From contig CAYMPR010000011.1 in the NCBI GenBank assembly GCA_964392385.1, forward strand, positions 1-40,906: a stretch of 40,906 nucleotides of DNA. The letters are read 5' to 3'. This document shows positions 1-7,617 of this stretch, piece by piece (position 1 is the first letter of the stretch; each line of letters begins with the position of its first letter). Source of the stretch: MWEH01 sp964392385 (GTDB lineage Bacteria > Bacillota > Clostridia > Christensenellales > DTU072). The translations under genes were made by a program, and so were the position numbers. The notes under the pieces were generated by a model, which was not told where the DNA came from, did not search any database, and worked only from the letters and a program-made list of their open reading frames with translations.

Positions 1-1354
1 GCATCGAGAAAGGGTTGTGTTTAAATGCCCAATTACCTGTTTCTTCATCTACTTCGTACATTGGAAAGTCGGTGACAAAACACATTTCGAAGGAACCTTT
101 TTCGATAAGTTCTAGTCTTGTTCCTAGTTCAGTTCGTATTAGTCCCGCTAGAGAAGGTGCTTTATCTTTAGTGTCAGCAACAAAAAATAGCAAATCACCT
201 GTCTTTAGTCCAGAAAGAGCTGAAAGTTCGCTCTTTAAAGGAGCTGGAATAAATTTATCTATTGGACCCTTAAAGGTATTGTCTTCCTCAACAGTAATAT
301 ATCCTAGGCCCTTCATCCCGATTTCAAGTGCAAAGGTTAACATTTTTTCGTGAAAACCTTTTGACAAAGAAGCGCCACCAGGGACTCTAATTGCTCGAAC
401 ACACTTCTTTTTGAAGGGAGCGAAATCACATTTATCAAAAAATTGCGATAAATCGATAATCCTGAGCGGGTTTCTAAGATCTGGTTTATCTGAACCGAAA
501 GATAACATGGAATCAGCATAAGTAATGCGAACAAATGGGGGTTTACTTACTTTCGCCTTCGTGAAATTGCTAAAAATCCCGTATAAAATTTGCTCAGCAG
601 TATCAAATACATCTTCTTGAGTTGCAAAAGACATCTCAAAATCGAGCTGATAAAATTCGCCAGGTGCTCTATCTGCTCTTGCATCCTCATCTCTAAAGCA
701 TGGCGCAATTTGAAAGTATTTATCAAAACCACTTACCATCAATAGTTGTTTGAATATTTGAGGGGCCTGAGGTAGTGCATAAAAACAACCTTTATGTTTT
801 CTACTTGGGACCAAGTAGTCCCTTGCTCCTTCAGGAGAAGAAGCTGTTAAAATAGGGGTAGTTATTTCCAAAAAACCAAGTTTACGCATCTCTTGACGCA
901 TAAAGTTTACTACTTCTGAACGTAAAACAATTCTGCTATGAACATCAGGATTTCTTAAGTCTAAATACCTATATTTAAGTCTCAAATCTTCACGAATTTC
1001 TTTGCTACTACTAACATCAAAAGGAAGGGGCGAAGTAATATCGCCAAGAATTACAACAGATTCAGCTAATAATTCAACAGTTCCAGTTATTATCTTAGGA
1101 TTAACCGTGCTTATGTCTCTTAATCGTACGACGCCCTTAGCTGAAACGCATTGTTCTTTACGAAGAGTGTCGACTATTTCTTTATTTTCTACAACTACTT
1201 GAACTATTCCGTAGTGGTCTCTAATGTCCAAAAAAGAAATGCCGCCATGGTCTCTTATTGTGTCAATCCATCCCGCCACCAAAAGGGTTTCGCCAATATT
1301 TTTTTCGCCAATAAGCGAGGAATTGCAAGTTCTATAAATGTTACCTTTGTTCAT
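1..1354 (-). CDS. aspS: Aspartyl-tRNA synthetase, 5' part (runs off the left edge)
   Basis: This gene charges tRNA with aspartate in the cytoplasm. About 451 N-terminal residues are visible of a family usually near 590, and the frame is open to base 1. Domains in order are an OB-fold anticodon-binding domain (residues about 20-110, with GWIDTIRDHGG), the class II catalytic core with motif 2 (FRDEDARADRAPGEFYQLD), and the GAD insertion typical of bacterial AspRS (around KGLGYITVEED). The visible part ends near the HNPFSM segment before motif 3. The start ATG is at 1354-1352, with a GAGGT-like Shine-Dalgarno five to eight bases upstream. His36 in RDHGG aligns with His31 of Pseudomonas aeruginosa AspRS, a residue linked to relaxed tRNA recognition; discriminating E. 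coli and B. subtilis enzymes have Leu. The enzyme may therefore also charge tRNA-Asn (inference). Confidence 0.96.
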   Translation of the reverse strand, partial: MNKGNIYRTCNSSLIGEKNIGETLLVAGWIDTIRDHGGISFLDIRDHYGIVQVVVENKEIVDTLRKEQCVSAKGVVRLRDISTVNPKIITGTVELLAESVVILGDITSPLPFDVSSSKEIREDLRLKYRYLDLRNPDVHSRIVLRSEVVNFMRQEMRKLGFLEITTPILTASSPEGARDYLVPSRKHKGCFYALPQAPQIFKQLLMVSGFDKYFQIAPCFRDEDARADRAPGEFYQLDFEMSFATQEDVFDTAEQILYGIFSNFTKAKVSKPPFVRITYADSMLSFGSDKPDLRNPLRIIDLSQFFDKCDFAPFKKKCVRAIRVPGGASLSKGFHEKMLTFALEIGMKGLGYITVEEDNTFKGPIDKFIPAPLKSELSALSGLKTGDLLFFVADTKDKAPSLAGLIRTELGTRLELIEKGSFEMCFVTDFPMYEVDEETGNWAFKHNPFSM

Positions 1355-1403
1355 AACCTACCTCAGCTAATAATTATTTTAAAAGTTCACGTGTTCATAA
1401 GAT

Positions 1404-1431
1404 ATTATCACACGCGCGTTTAATCAGTCAA
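1404..1431 (-). promoter_or_regulatory. Predicted sigma-A promoter of aspS
   Basis: On the minus strand TTGACT (1431-1426) is followed after 16 bases by GATAAT (1409-1404). A TGT directly before the -10 box makes an extended -10. The implied leader before the aspS ATG is about 40 bases and contains the ribosome binding site. Confidence 0.55.
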
Positions 1432-1534
1432 TTTAATTACTTTAAATGACAAAAATATACACCAATAGAATCTTGGAATAAAACAACTATTATTTAGAAT
1501 AAAATCAATTGATTATAAGAAAAAAGGAAATAAA

Positions 1535-2041
1535 TCAAGCTTGTGGTAGGGTGGTAAAAATTTTCGCAAGGGAGATATTTCTATAAGAAAAATCGTCTGT
1601 AACTTCACCGATTAAGGTCAAATATGGGGGGAATTGTATTTCTTCGTTTTCAAAAGATAATTCAACCTCTAAAATAGCACGATCCTTCCAAAAAGGATAA
1701 ACATCGATTTCAAAGCTAAGTTGTAGATAAGGGACTCTATATCTAGTTTTTTTAAGAGTGCCAGTTTGAGCTTCTTTTAAAAGATTGATATAGTTTTCTT
1801 CGGTAATTAAATACTCTTCTTCAGTTCTACGCCTAGAAGTGATATCTTGCTTTTCACAATAAAAATAGGTGGGTATTCCTCTTTCGGATGCCTTTCTAAC
1901 TCTTCTCGAGCCAGTATCACTTTTTAAATAGGTTTGTTCAATCTCAGTTTTAGTGCCAAGTTTTTCCAGGACTTGTAAATCTGGATACTTAATTAAGAAT
2001 TTTCTTTCTATTTCAATTCCACGTTGATTCATCGTATTCAT
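1535..2041 (-). CDS. CYTH domain protein (triphosphate tunnel metalloenzyme family)
   Basis: This is a 168-residue single-domain CYTH protein. The N-terminal signature EIEIERKFLIKYP-type segment supplies the ExExK motif (Glu10, Glu12, Lys14), which in this family binds metal and triphosphate inside a beta tunnel. Further conserved features are the RRVRK stretch, EKQD, RRRTEEEY and the EVELSFE strand. Family members include inorganic triphosphatase, thiamine triphosphatase and class IV adenylate cyclase; sequence alone does not decide between them, though short bacterial members are often triphosphatases. No Shine-Dalgarno precedes the ATG at 2041 or the second ATG nine bases later. The -10 box of its promoter lies only six bases before the first ATG, so translation may start on a leaderless mRNA. 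It lies upstream of aspS on the same strand, but aspS has its own promoter. Confidence 0.85.
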   Translation of the reverse strand: MNTMNQRGIEIERKFLIKYPDLQVLEKLGTKTEIEQTYLKSDTGSRRVRKASERGIPTYFYCEKQDITSRRRTEEEYLITEENYINLLKEAQTGTLKKTRYRVPYLQLSFEIDVYPFWKDRAILEVELSFENEEIQFPPYLTLIGEVTDDFSYRNISLAKIFTTLPQA

Positions 2042-2047
2042 AAAGGA

Positions 2048-2077
2048 ATATTAGCATAAAAACAATCAATAAAGCAA
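2048..2077 (-). promoter_or_regulatory. Predicted promoter of the CYTH gene, placing the transcript start at or next to the ATG
   Basis: On the minus strand TTGCTT (2077-2072) is followed after 18 bases by TAATAT (2053-2048), which is preceded by TGC as an extended -10. Only six bases (TCCTTT) separate the -10 hexamer from the ATG at 2041, so initiation about seven bases downstream would fall on the start codon. Confidence 0.5.
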
Positions 2078-2314
2078 TCCCATATCACCTACTGAGATAA
2101 TTAAATAATGGCTTTATACCACTCAATCGAACAACAAACAGAATTAACTGTTTCCAATTGGATTAGCAAATAACAGAAAACGTATTAAGAATATATCAAA
2201 AACAAGAAGCCCCTAATTATCGAAAAACTACATATAAAGTTATAATAATTACAAGAATTAGGAATAGATGTATCCAGAGATACTAAAAAAATCTACCGAT
2301 TTATGATATTTGTA

Positions 2315-2343
2315 TTGAATCGTTGAGTAATAAATGTTAAAAT
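2315..2343 (+). promoter_or_regulatory. Predicted sigma-A promoter of the LURP-one gene
   Basis: TTGAAT (2315-2320), a 17-base spacer and TAAAAT (2338-2343) with an extended TGT. The ribosome binding site AGAGGGG (2361-2367) follows, just ahead of the ATG at 2371. Confidence 0.65.
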
Positions 2344-2370
2344 GATTAAAAGTAGTATAAAGAGGGGAAT

Positions 2371-2865
2371 ATGGGCCAATATATAATTAAGCAAAAACTC
2401 TTTGCTATTAGGGATAGATTCGCAATTAAAGATTCGGAGGGAATTCAGAGATTCCAGTGTCATGGGAGCTTAATAAGAATAGCCCAATCATTCTGGCTTG
2501 AAACACCATCCGGAGCTCCATTATTTAAAGCAAGACGTAGGTTAGTTACGTTTTTACCAAAATTCGATATATACGATGCACAAGAGGAAAAAATAGCTCG
2601 TTTAGATGTTAAATTAAGTGTATTTACTAAAAAGATCAGTGTTGAGTCTGAAAAGTACGGGAATTTTTATATTCAAGGAGGAATAGCTGCGTGGGATTTC
2701 ACGATATACTCTGGCGATGATGAAAATGGTCCTGTATATGCTCAAATTAGTAAAAAGATATTTAATGTTAGGGATGCGTATAGTGTCGAAATATATTCTG
2801 GAAAAGAAAGCTTTATAATGACTCTTTGCATTATCATTGATGCACTCTATCACAAGGCAAAGTAG
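2371..2865 (+). CDS. LURP-one-related / YxjI family protein
   Basis: This 164-residue protein has the tubby-like beta-barrel sequence pattern of the LURP-one-related family, represented in Bacillus by YxjI. It begins MGQYIIKQKLFAIRDRFAIKD and then follows the family order of short beta strands: a polar turn (ETPSGAPLFKARRR), a central FLPKFDIYDAQEEKIARL segment, the IQGGIAAWDFTIY segment and a hydrophobic C-terminal helix (FIMTLCIIIDALYHKAK) that in tubby-like folds threads the barrel. There is no signal peptide, so it is probably cytosolic or membrane-associated. The biochemical role of bacterial members is not established. The gene looks monocistronic, with its own promoter before it and a hairpin with a short T-run after it. 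Confidence 0.8.
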   Translation: MGQYIIKQKLFAIRDRFAIKDSEGIQRFQCHGSLIRIAQSFWLETPSGAPLFKARRRLVTFLPKFDIYDAQEEKIARLDVKLSVFTKKISVESEKYGNFYIQGGIAAWDFTIYSGDDENGPVYAQISKKIFNVRDAYSVEIYSGKESFIMTLCIIIDALYHKAK

Positions 2866-2896
2866 GAAGTAATTCTTATCAACATAGCCATTAAAC

Positions 2897-2923
2897 CTTT
2901 AGGCTTAGCCTAGAGACATTTTT
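2897..2923 (+). terminator. Possible intrinsic terminator after the LURP-one gene
   Basis: The stem CTTTAGGC / GCCTAGAG (8 bp with one wobble) closes a TTA loop at 2897-2915 and is followed by ACA and five T. It lies about 30 bases after the stop codon. The T-run is short and offset, so the call is moderate. Confidence 0.4.
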
Positions 2924-3233
2924 GTTGTTGTAAATTATTTTTAAGGAAAATGTAATTTGCATGGTTATTTTTTTGAGCACAATTTCATTTTTCCCTTGAA
3001 TTGAATACGGCTTCATAGCCATAGCAGAAACTGTTGGTTAGGCTAATATTTTCGCCGTGTTTTGATTTTCATTAATGTACTTGTAATATTCTTCAAATAC
3101 CAGTAAATATTTTTCGCAAAGGTTAATTAACGAGTTTTGCCGTAAATTATAAAATGTGCCCAATATGGTATCTATGGATACTAAAATGATTATTTTTATT
3201 TTTGACTAATTGTTTTATAGCATTTTTTGTATA

Positions 3234-3262
3234 TTGATTAAATTTTTCGCGCGTATTATAAT
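3234..3262 (+). promoter_or_regulatory. Predicted sigma-A promoter of ispE
   Basis: TTGATT (3234-3239), a spacer of exactly 17 bases and a consensus TATAAT (3257-3262), about 65 bases before the ispE ATG. Confidence 0.65.
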
Positions 3263-3327
3263 AAATAGATAGTGAAATTTAATATAATTATCTATATGTA
3301 TGGGGATTTTATAAATTGGGGGTTTTA

Positions 3328-4176
3328 ATGGGAAGGGAAGTTGAAATTTTGGCACCAGCAAAGGTTAATCTATGTTTAGGAGTTGATGGTCTTGATGGAA
3401 GGGGATACCATAACCTTGATAGTGTTGTAGCACAAATTCCTATATATGACAGAATAGTTATTAATGAAAGAGATGATGACCAAGTCAATATAGGATATTT
3501 GAATGGAGAAACCTATAGAGATGATGTTGCTCTTCGGATGGCTTCGTTAGTAAGAAAAAAATATAATCTACCAGGCGTGGATATTTTGGTCGAAAAACAT
3601 ATTCCTGTTGGTGCTGGGCTAGGCGGCTCTTCTGCTGATGCTGCAGGTATTGCAAGAGGGCTTTCAGATTTGTTTCAGCTAGGTCAATTAAGTCCTGATT
3701 TATTAATTAAAGTTGGAAGCGATATTCCTTGTATGTATGCTGGTGGAACATTAAGGATGAAGGGAAGAGGGCAAAAATTAGAAAAGATTACTCTTCCAAG
3801 TGACTTATATGTTAGTCTAATCATCAATCGAAACACCCTAGTTCATACCAGTGATGTTTTTAATAAATATGATGAAATTGGTGGTGAAGTTGGCAGTGTT
3901 GATACCTTTTTAACTTACATTATTCCTTTTAATTCACTTGAAAAAGCAGCGACAGCTATATGCCCTGAAATAAGAAATATTAGGGAGATGTTAGAATACT
4001 GCGGATTTGGTAGAGTGGTTATGACAGGAAGTGGAAGTGGAGTGATTGGGTTTACCCCTGATATGAAAGCATTTGCAAATATCTCCTCAAATGTTGAAAA
4101 TGAAGCGAAAAAGAAGGGATTACTGCATTACAGATTCAAAATATCAGCTAAATCTCTTGCAAAAATCTGGGATTAA
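3328..4176 (+). CDS. ispE: 4-diphosphocytidyl-2-C-methyl-D-erythritol kinase
   Basis: This GHMP-fold kinase phosphorylates CDP-methylerythritol with ATP in the methylerythritol phosphate route to isoprenoids. The 282 residues match the family length. Seen in the sequence: the N-terminal APAKVNLCL motif with Lys12, the HNLDSVV substrate segment, the glycine-rich ATP loop PVGAGLGGSSADAAG (residues 93-107), GSDIPC with Asp132, and the C-terminal GSGSGVIGF motif. By analogy with E. coli IspE, Lys12 and Asp132 are the catalytic pair. I chose the ATG at 3328 because the family starts just before APAKVNL and a GGGGG Shine-Dalgarno lies five bases upstream; an in-frame TTG at 3316 would overlap that site. 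It has its own promoter and no obvious link to the glycogen genes downstream. Confidence 0.93.
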   Translation: MGREVEILAPAKVNLCLGVDGLDGRGYHNLDSVVAQIPIYDRIVINERDDDQVNIGYLNGETYRDDVALRMASLVRKKYNLPGVDILVEKHIPVGAGLGGSSADAAGIARGLSDLFQLGQLSPDLLIKVGSDIPCMYAGGTLRMKGRGQKLEKITLPSDLYVSLIINRNTLVHTSDVFNKYDEIGGEVGSVDTFLTYIIPFNSLEKAATAICPEIRNIREMLEYCGFGRVVMTGSGSGVIGFTPDMKAFANISSNVENEAKKKGLLHYRFKISAKSLAKIWD

Positions 4177-4226
4177 CCTGAAAAGTATTTGCAATATAAA
4201 TGGTTATAATATCAAAAAGTTAAAAT

Positions 4227-4352
4227 ATGAAAATGAGATGCTTTGTTAAGCAGAAATATAAAGAGAGTGCGTATAACAGTTTAGCTGAATTAATAGCATT
4301 TTATGAAATAATAAATGAAAAAATGGGTGTATGGGAAATTTGGGATAGTTAG
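4227..4352 (+). CDS. Doubtful small ORF before glgB (41 residues)
   Basis: The frame from ATG 4227 to TAG 4350-4352 encodes a 41-residue peptide beginning MKMRCFVKQKYKESAY and ending WEIWDS. It fills most of the ispE-glgB interval, and its stop lies 11 bases before the glgB ATG. There is no clear Shine-Dalgarno and I recognise no family, so this may be chance. Confidence 0.2.
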   Translation: MKMRCFVKQKYKESAYNSLAELIAFYEIINEKMGVWEIWDS

Positions 4353-4363
4353 CTAGGAGAAAA

Positions 4364-6289
4364 ATGACAGTAAGAACATTAGATTACCCAATTTACTTGT
4401 TTAAGGAAGGAACAAATAGCGATCTTCATAAATTGATGAAGGTAAGTTATGTTTTAAAAGATGGCAACAAAGTTTGGCGCTTTCGGTGCTATGCGCCAAG
4501 TGCCAAGAGTGTCTCTGTGATAGGGGATTTCAATTTATGGGATAGAAAAACAAATCCTATGAAAATTCTAGATTCAGGAATTTGGGAGTGCCACATTCAA
4601 GGCGTTAAAAAATTTGACAACTACAAGTTCAGTGTCGAATGTGCTGATGGAAAAATTGTAAATAAAGCCGACCCTTTTGCTATGCACTGCGAAACTCCAC
4701 CAGGGAATGCGAGTAAAATTTATGACATAAATGGGTACAAGTGGAATGATGCAGCTTTTTTAGAAAATAGAAGAAAATATAATCCTTACACTTCACCTAT
4801 TAGTATCTATGAAGTGCATCCAGGCTCTTGGAAACGTCATCCGGATGGGAATTATTATTCCTACCGTGACTTAGCGAATACTTTGATACCCTATGTCAAG
4901 GAAATGGGTTATACCCATATAGAACTTTTGCCAATTACCGAACATCCTTTGGAAATGAGTTGGGGATATCAAACAACTGGATTCTTCGCCCCTACCTCAA
5001 GGTTTGGAACACCACATGATTTAATGTATTTTATTGATAAATGCCATGAAGCAGGCCTTTTTGTTATACTAGATATGGTATTTTCTCATTTTCCAAAAGA
5101 TGAATTTGGACTTTATAGGTTTGACGGAACACCTCTTTATGAATACTCGGACAATTTCAGGAGTGAGCATAAAGGATGGGGAACTATGGTTTTTGATTAC
5201 AATAAAGGTACTGTAAGATCCTTTTTAATATCGAGTGCTTCTTTTTGGTTAGAATTTTATCATATTGATGGCATTAGAATGGATGCGGTTGCCAGCATGC
5301 TATATCTAGACTATGATAGAAAGCCCGATGAATGGCAACCCAATCCAGATGGGAGTAGATATAATTTTGAGGCAGTGGATTTTTTAAGAGAAATGAATAG
5401 AACTATATTAACAAAGTTCCCGGGAGCTATTACAATTGCGGAGGAAAGCACAGCGTTCCCAATGGTAACAATGCCTCCCGCTATAGGTGGATTAGGGTTT
5501 AATTTCAAATGGGATATGGGTTGGATGAACGATGTACTTGAGTATATATCTATCGATCCATTTTTCAGGAAAGGCTCCCATAACAAATTAACTTTTGGTA
5601 TTTCTTATGCATTCAGTGAAAATTATATTCTACCTTTCTCTCACGATGAAGTAGTTCATGGTAAGTGTTCAATGATCGGAAAAATTCCAGGTGGCTATCA
5701 AGAAAAGTTTGCAGAATTAAAGGCTTTATATGCCTATCAAATGGCATATCCAGGGAAAAAGCTTAACTTTATGGGTAATGAGATAGCTCAATTTATCGAA
5801 TGGGATTTTGCCCGTCCTCTAGATTGGTTTTTACTTGATTATAATACACACCTTGGCATAAAAACTTTTGTAAAAGATTTAAATCAAATATATAAAAATC
5901 AACCAGCTCTATACCAATTAGACTCCTCTTATGATGGATTTAAATGGATAGTTGTAGATGATAGTGCTCAGAATATTTTGGTGTTTTACAGGGAAGGACT
6001 AACGAAAGAAAAAGTTATAGTAATAATACATTTTTCAGATGTAGATAGAAAGTCGTACCGATTTGGTCTGCCCGAACAAGGAGAATATGAAGTCATCTTG
6101 AATTCTAATTCAGCAAAATATAATGGGCATACAAAAATTGCATCAAAATATAGCACTGACACAATTCCTGCACACGGATTTTCTCAATCGATATCTATAG
6201 ATATTGAGGGAAACTCTGCGATATACTTAAAGAAGATTACTTTGGCTAAACCTAGAAAAAGCTTAAACGCAACAAAGGAAAAATCATAA
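4364..6289 (+). CDS. glgB: 1,4-alpha-glucan branching enzyme (GH13)
   Basis: GlgB cuts alpha-1,4-glucan and re-attaches the piece by an alpha-1,6 bond, making glycogen branches. The 641 residues contain a CBM48 N-terminal domain (about 30-125, with RFRCYAPSAKSVSVIGDFN), the catalytic barrel from about 140, and a C-terminal beta domain. The GH13 catalytic residues are all present: nucleophile Asp307 in IRMDAVASM, acid/base Glu360 in IAEEST, and Asp428 in FSHDEVVHGK. The branching-enzyme signatures EVHPGSWKR and NEIAQFIEWD are also clear. The ATG is preceded by AGGAG at 4354-4358. It is the first of six same-strand glucan genes. The basic tail KPRKSLNATKEKS is a small species-specific extension. 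Confidence 0.97.
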   Translation: MTVRTLDYPIYLFKEGTNSDLHKLMKVSYVLKDGNKVWRFRCYAPSAKSVSVIGDFNLWDRKTNPMKILDSGIWECHIQGVKKFDNYKFSVECADGKIVNKADPFAMHCETPPGNASKIYDINGYKWNDAAFLENRRKYNPYTSPISIYEVHPGSWKRHPDGNYYSYRDLANTLIPYVKEMGYTHIELLPITEHPLEMSWGYQTTGFFAPTSRFGTPHDLMYFIDKCHEAGLFVILDMVFSHFPKDEFGLYRFDGTPLYEYSDNFRSEHKGWGTMVFDYNKGTVRSFLISSASFWLEFYHIDGIRMDAVASMLYLDYDRKPDEWQPNPDGSRYNFEAVDFLREMNRTILTKFPGAITIAEESTAFPMVTMPPAIGGLGFNFKWDMGWMNDVLEYISIDPFFRKGSHNKLTFGISYAFSENYILPFSHDEVVHGKCSMIGKIPGGYQEKFAELKALYAYQMAYPGKKLNFMGNEIAQFIEWDFARPLDWFLLDYNTHLGIKTFVKDLNQIYKNQPALYQLDSSYDGFKWIVVDDSAQNILVFYREGLTKEKVIVIIHFSDVDRKSYRFGLPEQGEYEVILNSNSAKYNGHTKIASKYSTDTIPAHGFSQSISIDIEGNSAIYLKKITLAKPRKSLNATKEKS

Positions 6290-6409
6290 GAAATTTGTAG
6301 AAAACTAAGGAATAAATAGGGTGGTCAAATATATTAGGTAGGATGTAACTAAAAAAAATAGCATAATTATATATAACTCAGCAAAAAATATTTTATTAGG
6401 AGGATAAAA

Positions 6410-7615
6410 ATGCCAGGAAACAAACAGTGTGTAGCCATGTTATTGGCTGGAGGACAGGGCACTAGATTAGGGGTTTTGACTAAAGAGGTTGCAAAACCTG
6501 CAGTACCATTTGGAGGAAAGTATAGGATAATTGATTTTACCTTATCGAATACTATAAACTCCGATATTGATACCATAGGGGTGTTAACACAATATCAACC
6601 TTTTGAGCTAAACCAATATATTGGAAATGGACAACCTTGGGATTTTGACCGTTTAGAAGGCGGAGCGTTTGTCTTGCCCCCATATCAAACTGCAAAGTCT
6701 GGTGAGTGGTACAAAGGCACTGCTAATGCTATTTACCAAAACATCAATTTTCTAGATAGATATGCTCCCCAGTACGTTTTAATTTTATCGGGAGACCATA
6801 TTTACAAAATGGACTATAGCAAAATGCTAAGTATACACATTTCTAAGGGTGCCGATTGTACTATTGCCGTACTAGACGTCCCAATAGAACAAGCATCAAG
6901 ATTTGGTATTATGAGTGCAAAGCCTGATGGAAGAATTAGTGAATTTGAAGAAAAGCCCAAACATCCAAAGTCCACTAAAGCAAGCATGGGAATATATATA
7001 TTCACATGGTCTAAGCTTAAAGAATATCTTATGAAAGATGAAGAAGATAAACAAAGCTCAAATGATTTTGGGAAAAATATAATACCCAATATGCTAAAAG
7101 ATGGTCAAAAAATGTATACCTATGAATTTAGTGGATATTGGAAAGATGTAGGTACAATTTCCTCTTTATGGGAAGCAAATATGGATCTTTTAAGACCTGA
7201 AAGTGGGCTTAATTTATATGATAGAAGTTGGATAATTTACGCAAGAAATGCGGCCGAACCTCCGCATTATGCTGGACCAGAATCGGTTCTTTACAAATCG
7301 GTTATTTCAGAAGGTGGTGAAATTAATGGGCAGATTTATAATTCAATTATTTCAACAGGTGTGGTCGTCGAAAAGGGCGCAAAAGTATATGATAGCGTAA
7401 TAATGCCGAATGCGATAATTCGAGAGGGTGCAGAAATTAGGCACTCAATAGTGGGCTGGGGAGCCGTAATTGAACAAAATTGTAAAATTGGTGAGTTGCA
7501 AAAACAGGCTGAAGCTGGTGAGTGGAAAATTGCAGTAGTTGGTCCTAAAAAAATAGTAAAGGCAGGCACTATTATTGCAGCTGGAGAAATGGTAGGAATA
7601 GAGGGAGGAAAATAA
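6410..7615 (+). CDS. glgC: Glucose-1-phosphate adenylyltransferase, catalytic subunit
   Basis: This enzyme makes ADP-glucose from ATP and glucose-1-phosphate, the committed step of bacterial glycogen synthesis. The 401 residues contain the nucleotidyltransferase loop GGQGTRL (residues 14-20), KPAVPFGGKYRIIDF, the substrate loop WYKGTANAIYQN, the metal-binding Asp129 in SGDHIYKMDY, FEEKPKHPKS, and a C-terminal left-handed beta-helix of hexapeptide repeats from about residue 290. The Shine-Dalgarno is a full AGGAGG at 6398-6403. The stop lies two bases before the glgD start, so the two subunits are translated from one message. Members of this type usually work with GlgD, and their regulation by metabolites varies between species. 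Confidence 0.97.
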   Translation: MPGNKQCVAMLLAGGQGTRLGVLTKEVAKPAVPFGGKYRIIDFTLSNTINSDIDTIGVLTQYQPFELNQYIGNGQPWDFDRLEGGAFVLPPYQTAKSGEWYKGTANAIYQNINFLDRYAPQYVLILSGDHIYKMDYSKMLSIHISKGADCTIAVLDVPIEQASRFGIMSAKPDGRISEFEEKPKHPKSTKASMGIYIFTWSKLKEYLMKDEEDKQSSNDFGKNIIPNMLKDGQKMYTYEFSGYWKDVGTISSLWEANMDLLRPESGLNLYDRSWIIYARNAAEPPHYAGPESVLYKSVISEGGEINGQIYNSIISTGVVVEKGAKVYDSVIMPNAIIREGAEIRHSIVGWGAVIEQNCKIGELQKQAEAGEWKIAVVGPKKIVKAGTIIAAGEMVGIEGGK

Positions 7616-7617
7616 GT

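Larger units (their letters stand above)
2042..2370. other. 329-base divergent intergenic region
   Basis: This region separates the divergent CYTH and LURP-one genes and holds one promoter for each at its two ends. In between I see only AT-rich sequence. Short plus-strand frames read like protein in patches (for example LQELGIDVSRDTKKIYRF around 2255-2305) but are closed by stops and have no start, so they could be the remains of a decayed gene or chance. Confidence 0.5.
2866..3315. other. 450-base AT-rich intergenic region
   Basis: No open frame of credible length is present. It holds the possible terminator at 2897-2923, a nested hairpin at 3007-3058 (ACGGC/GCCGT outside, TAGCC/GGCTA in the middle, CAG/CTG at the tip) and the ispE promoter at 3234-3262. 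No recognisable riboswitch or tRNA is seen. Confidence 0.5.

Noticed and set aside
15..1423. Plus-strand open frames opposite aspS
   Set aside because: They are shadows: the minus strand carries a full set of AspRS motifs across this region.
2100..2310. Short plus-strand coding frames in the CYTH/LURP-one spacer
   Set aside because: The longest are 20-25 codons, broken by stops, without start or ribosome site. At most this is a decayed gene.
3316..3327. TTG start of ispE four codons upstream
   Set aside because: It overlaps the GGGGG ribosome site of the ATG at 3328, and the family begins just before APAKVNL.
4189..4210. Promoter for glgB (TTGCAA and TATAAT before the small ORF)
   Set aside because: The spacing is 10 bases. 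No usable -35 lies 16-18 bases from the TATAAT, so the start of the glg transcript remains undefined.
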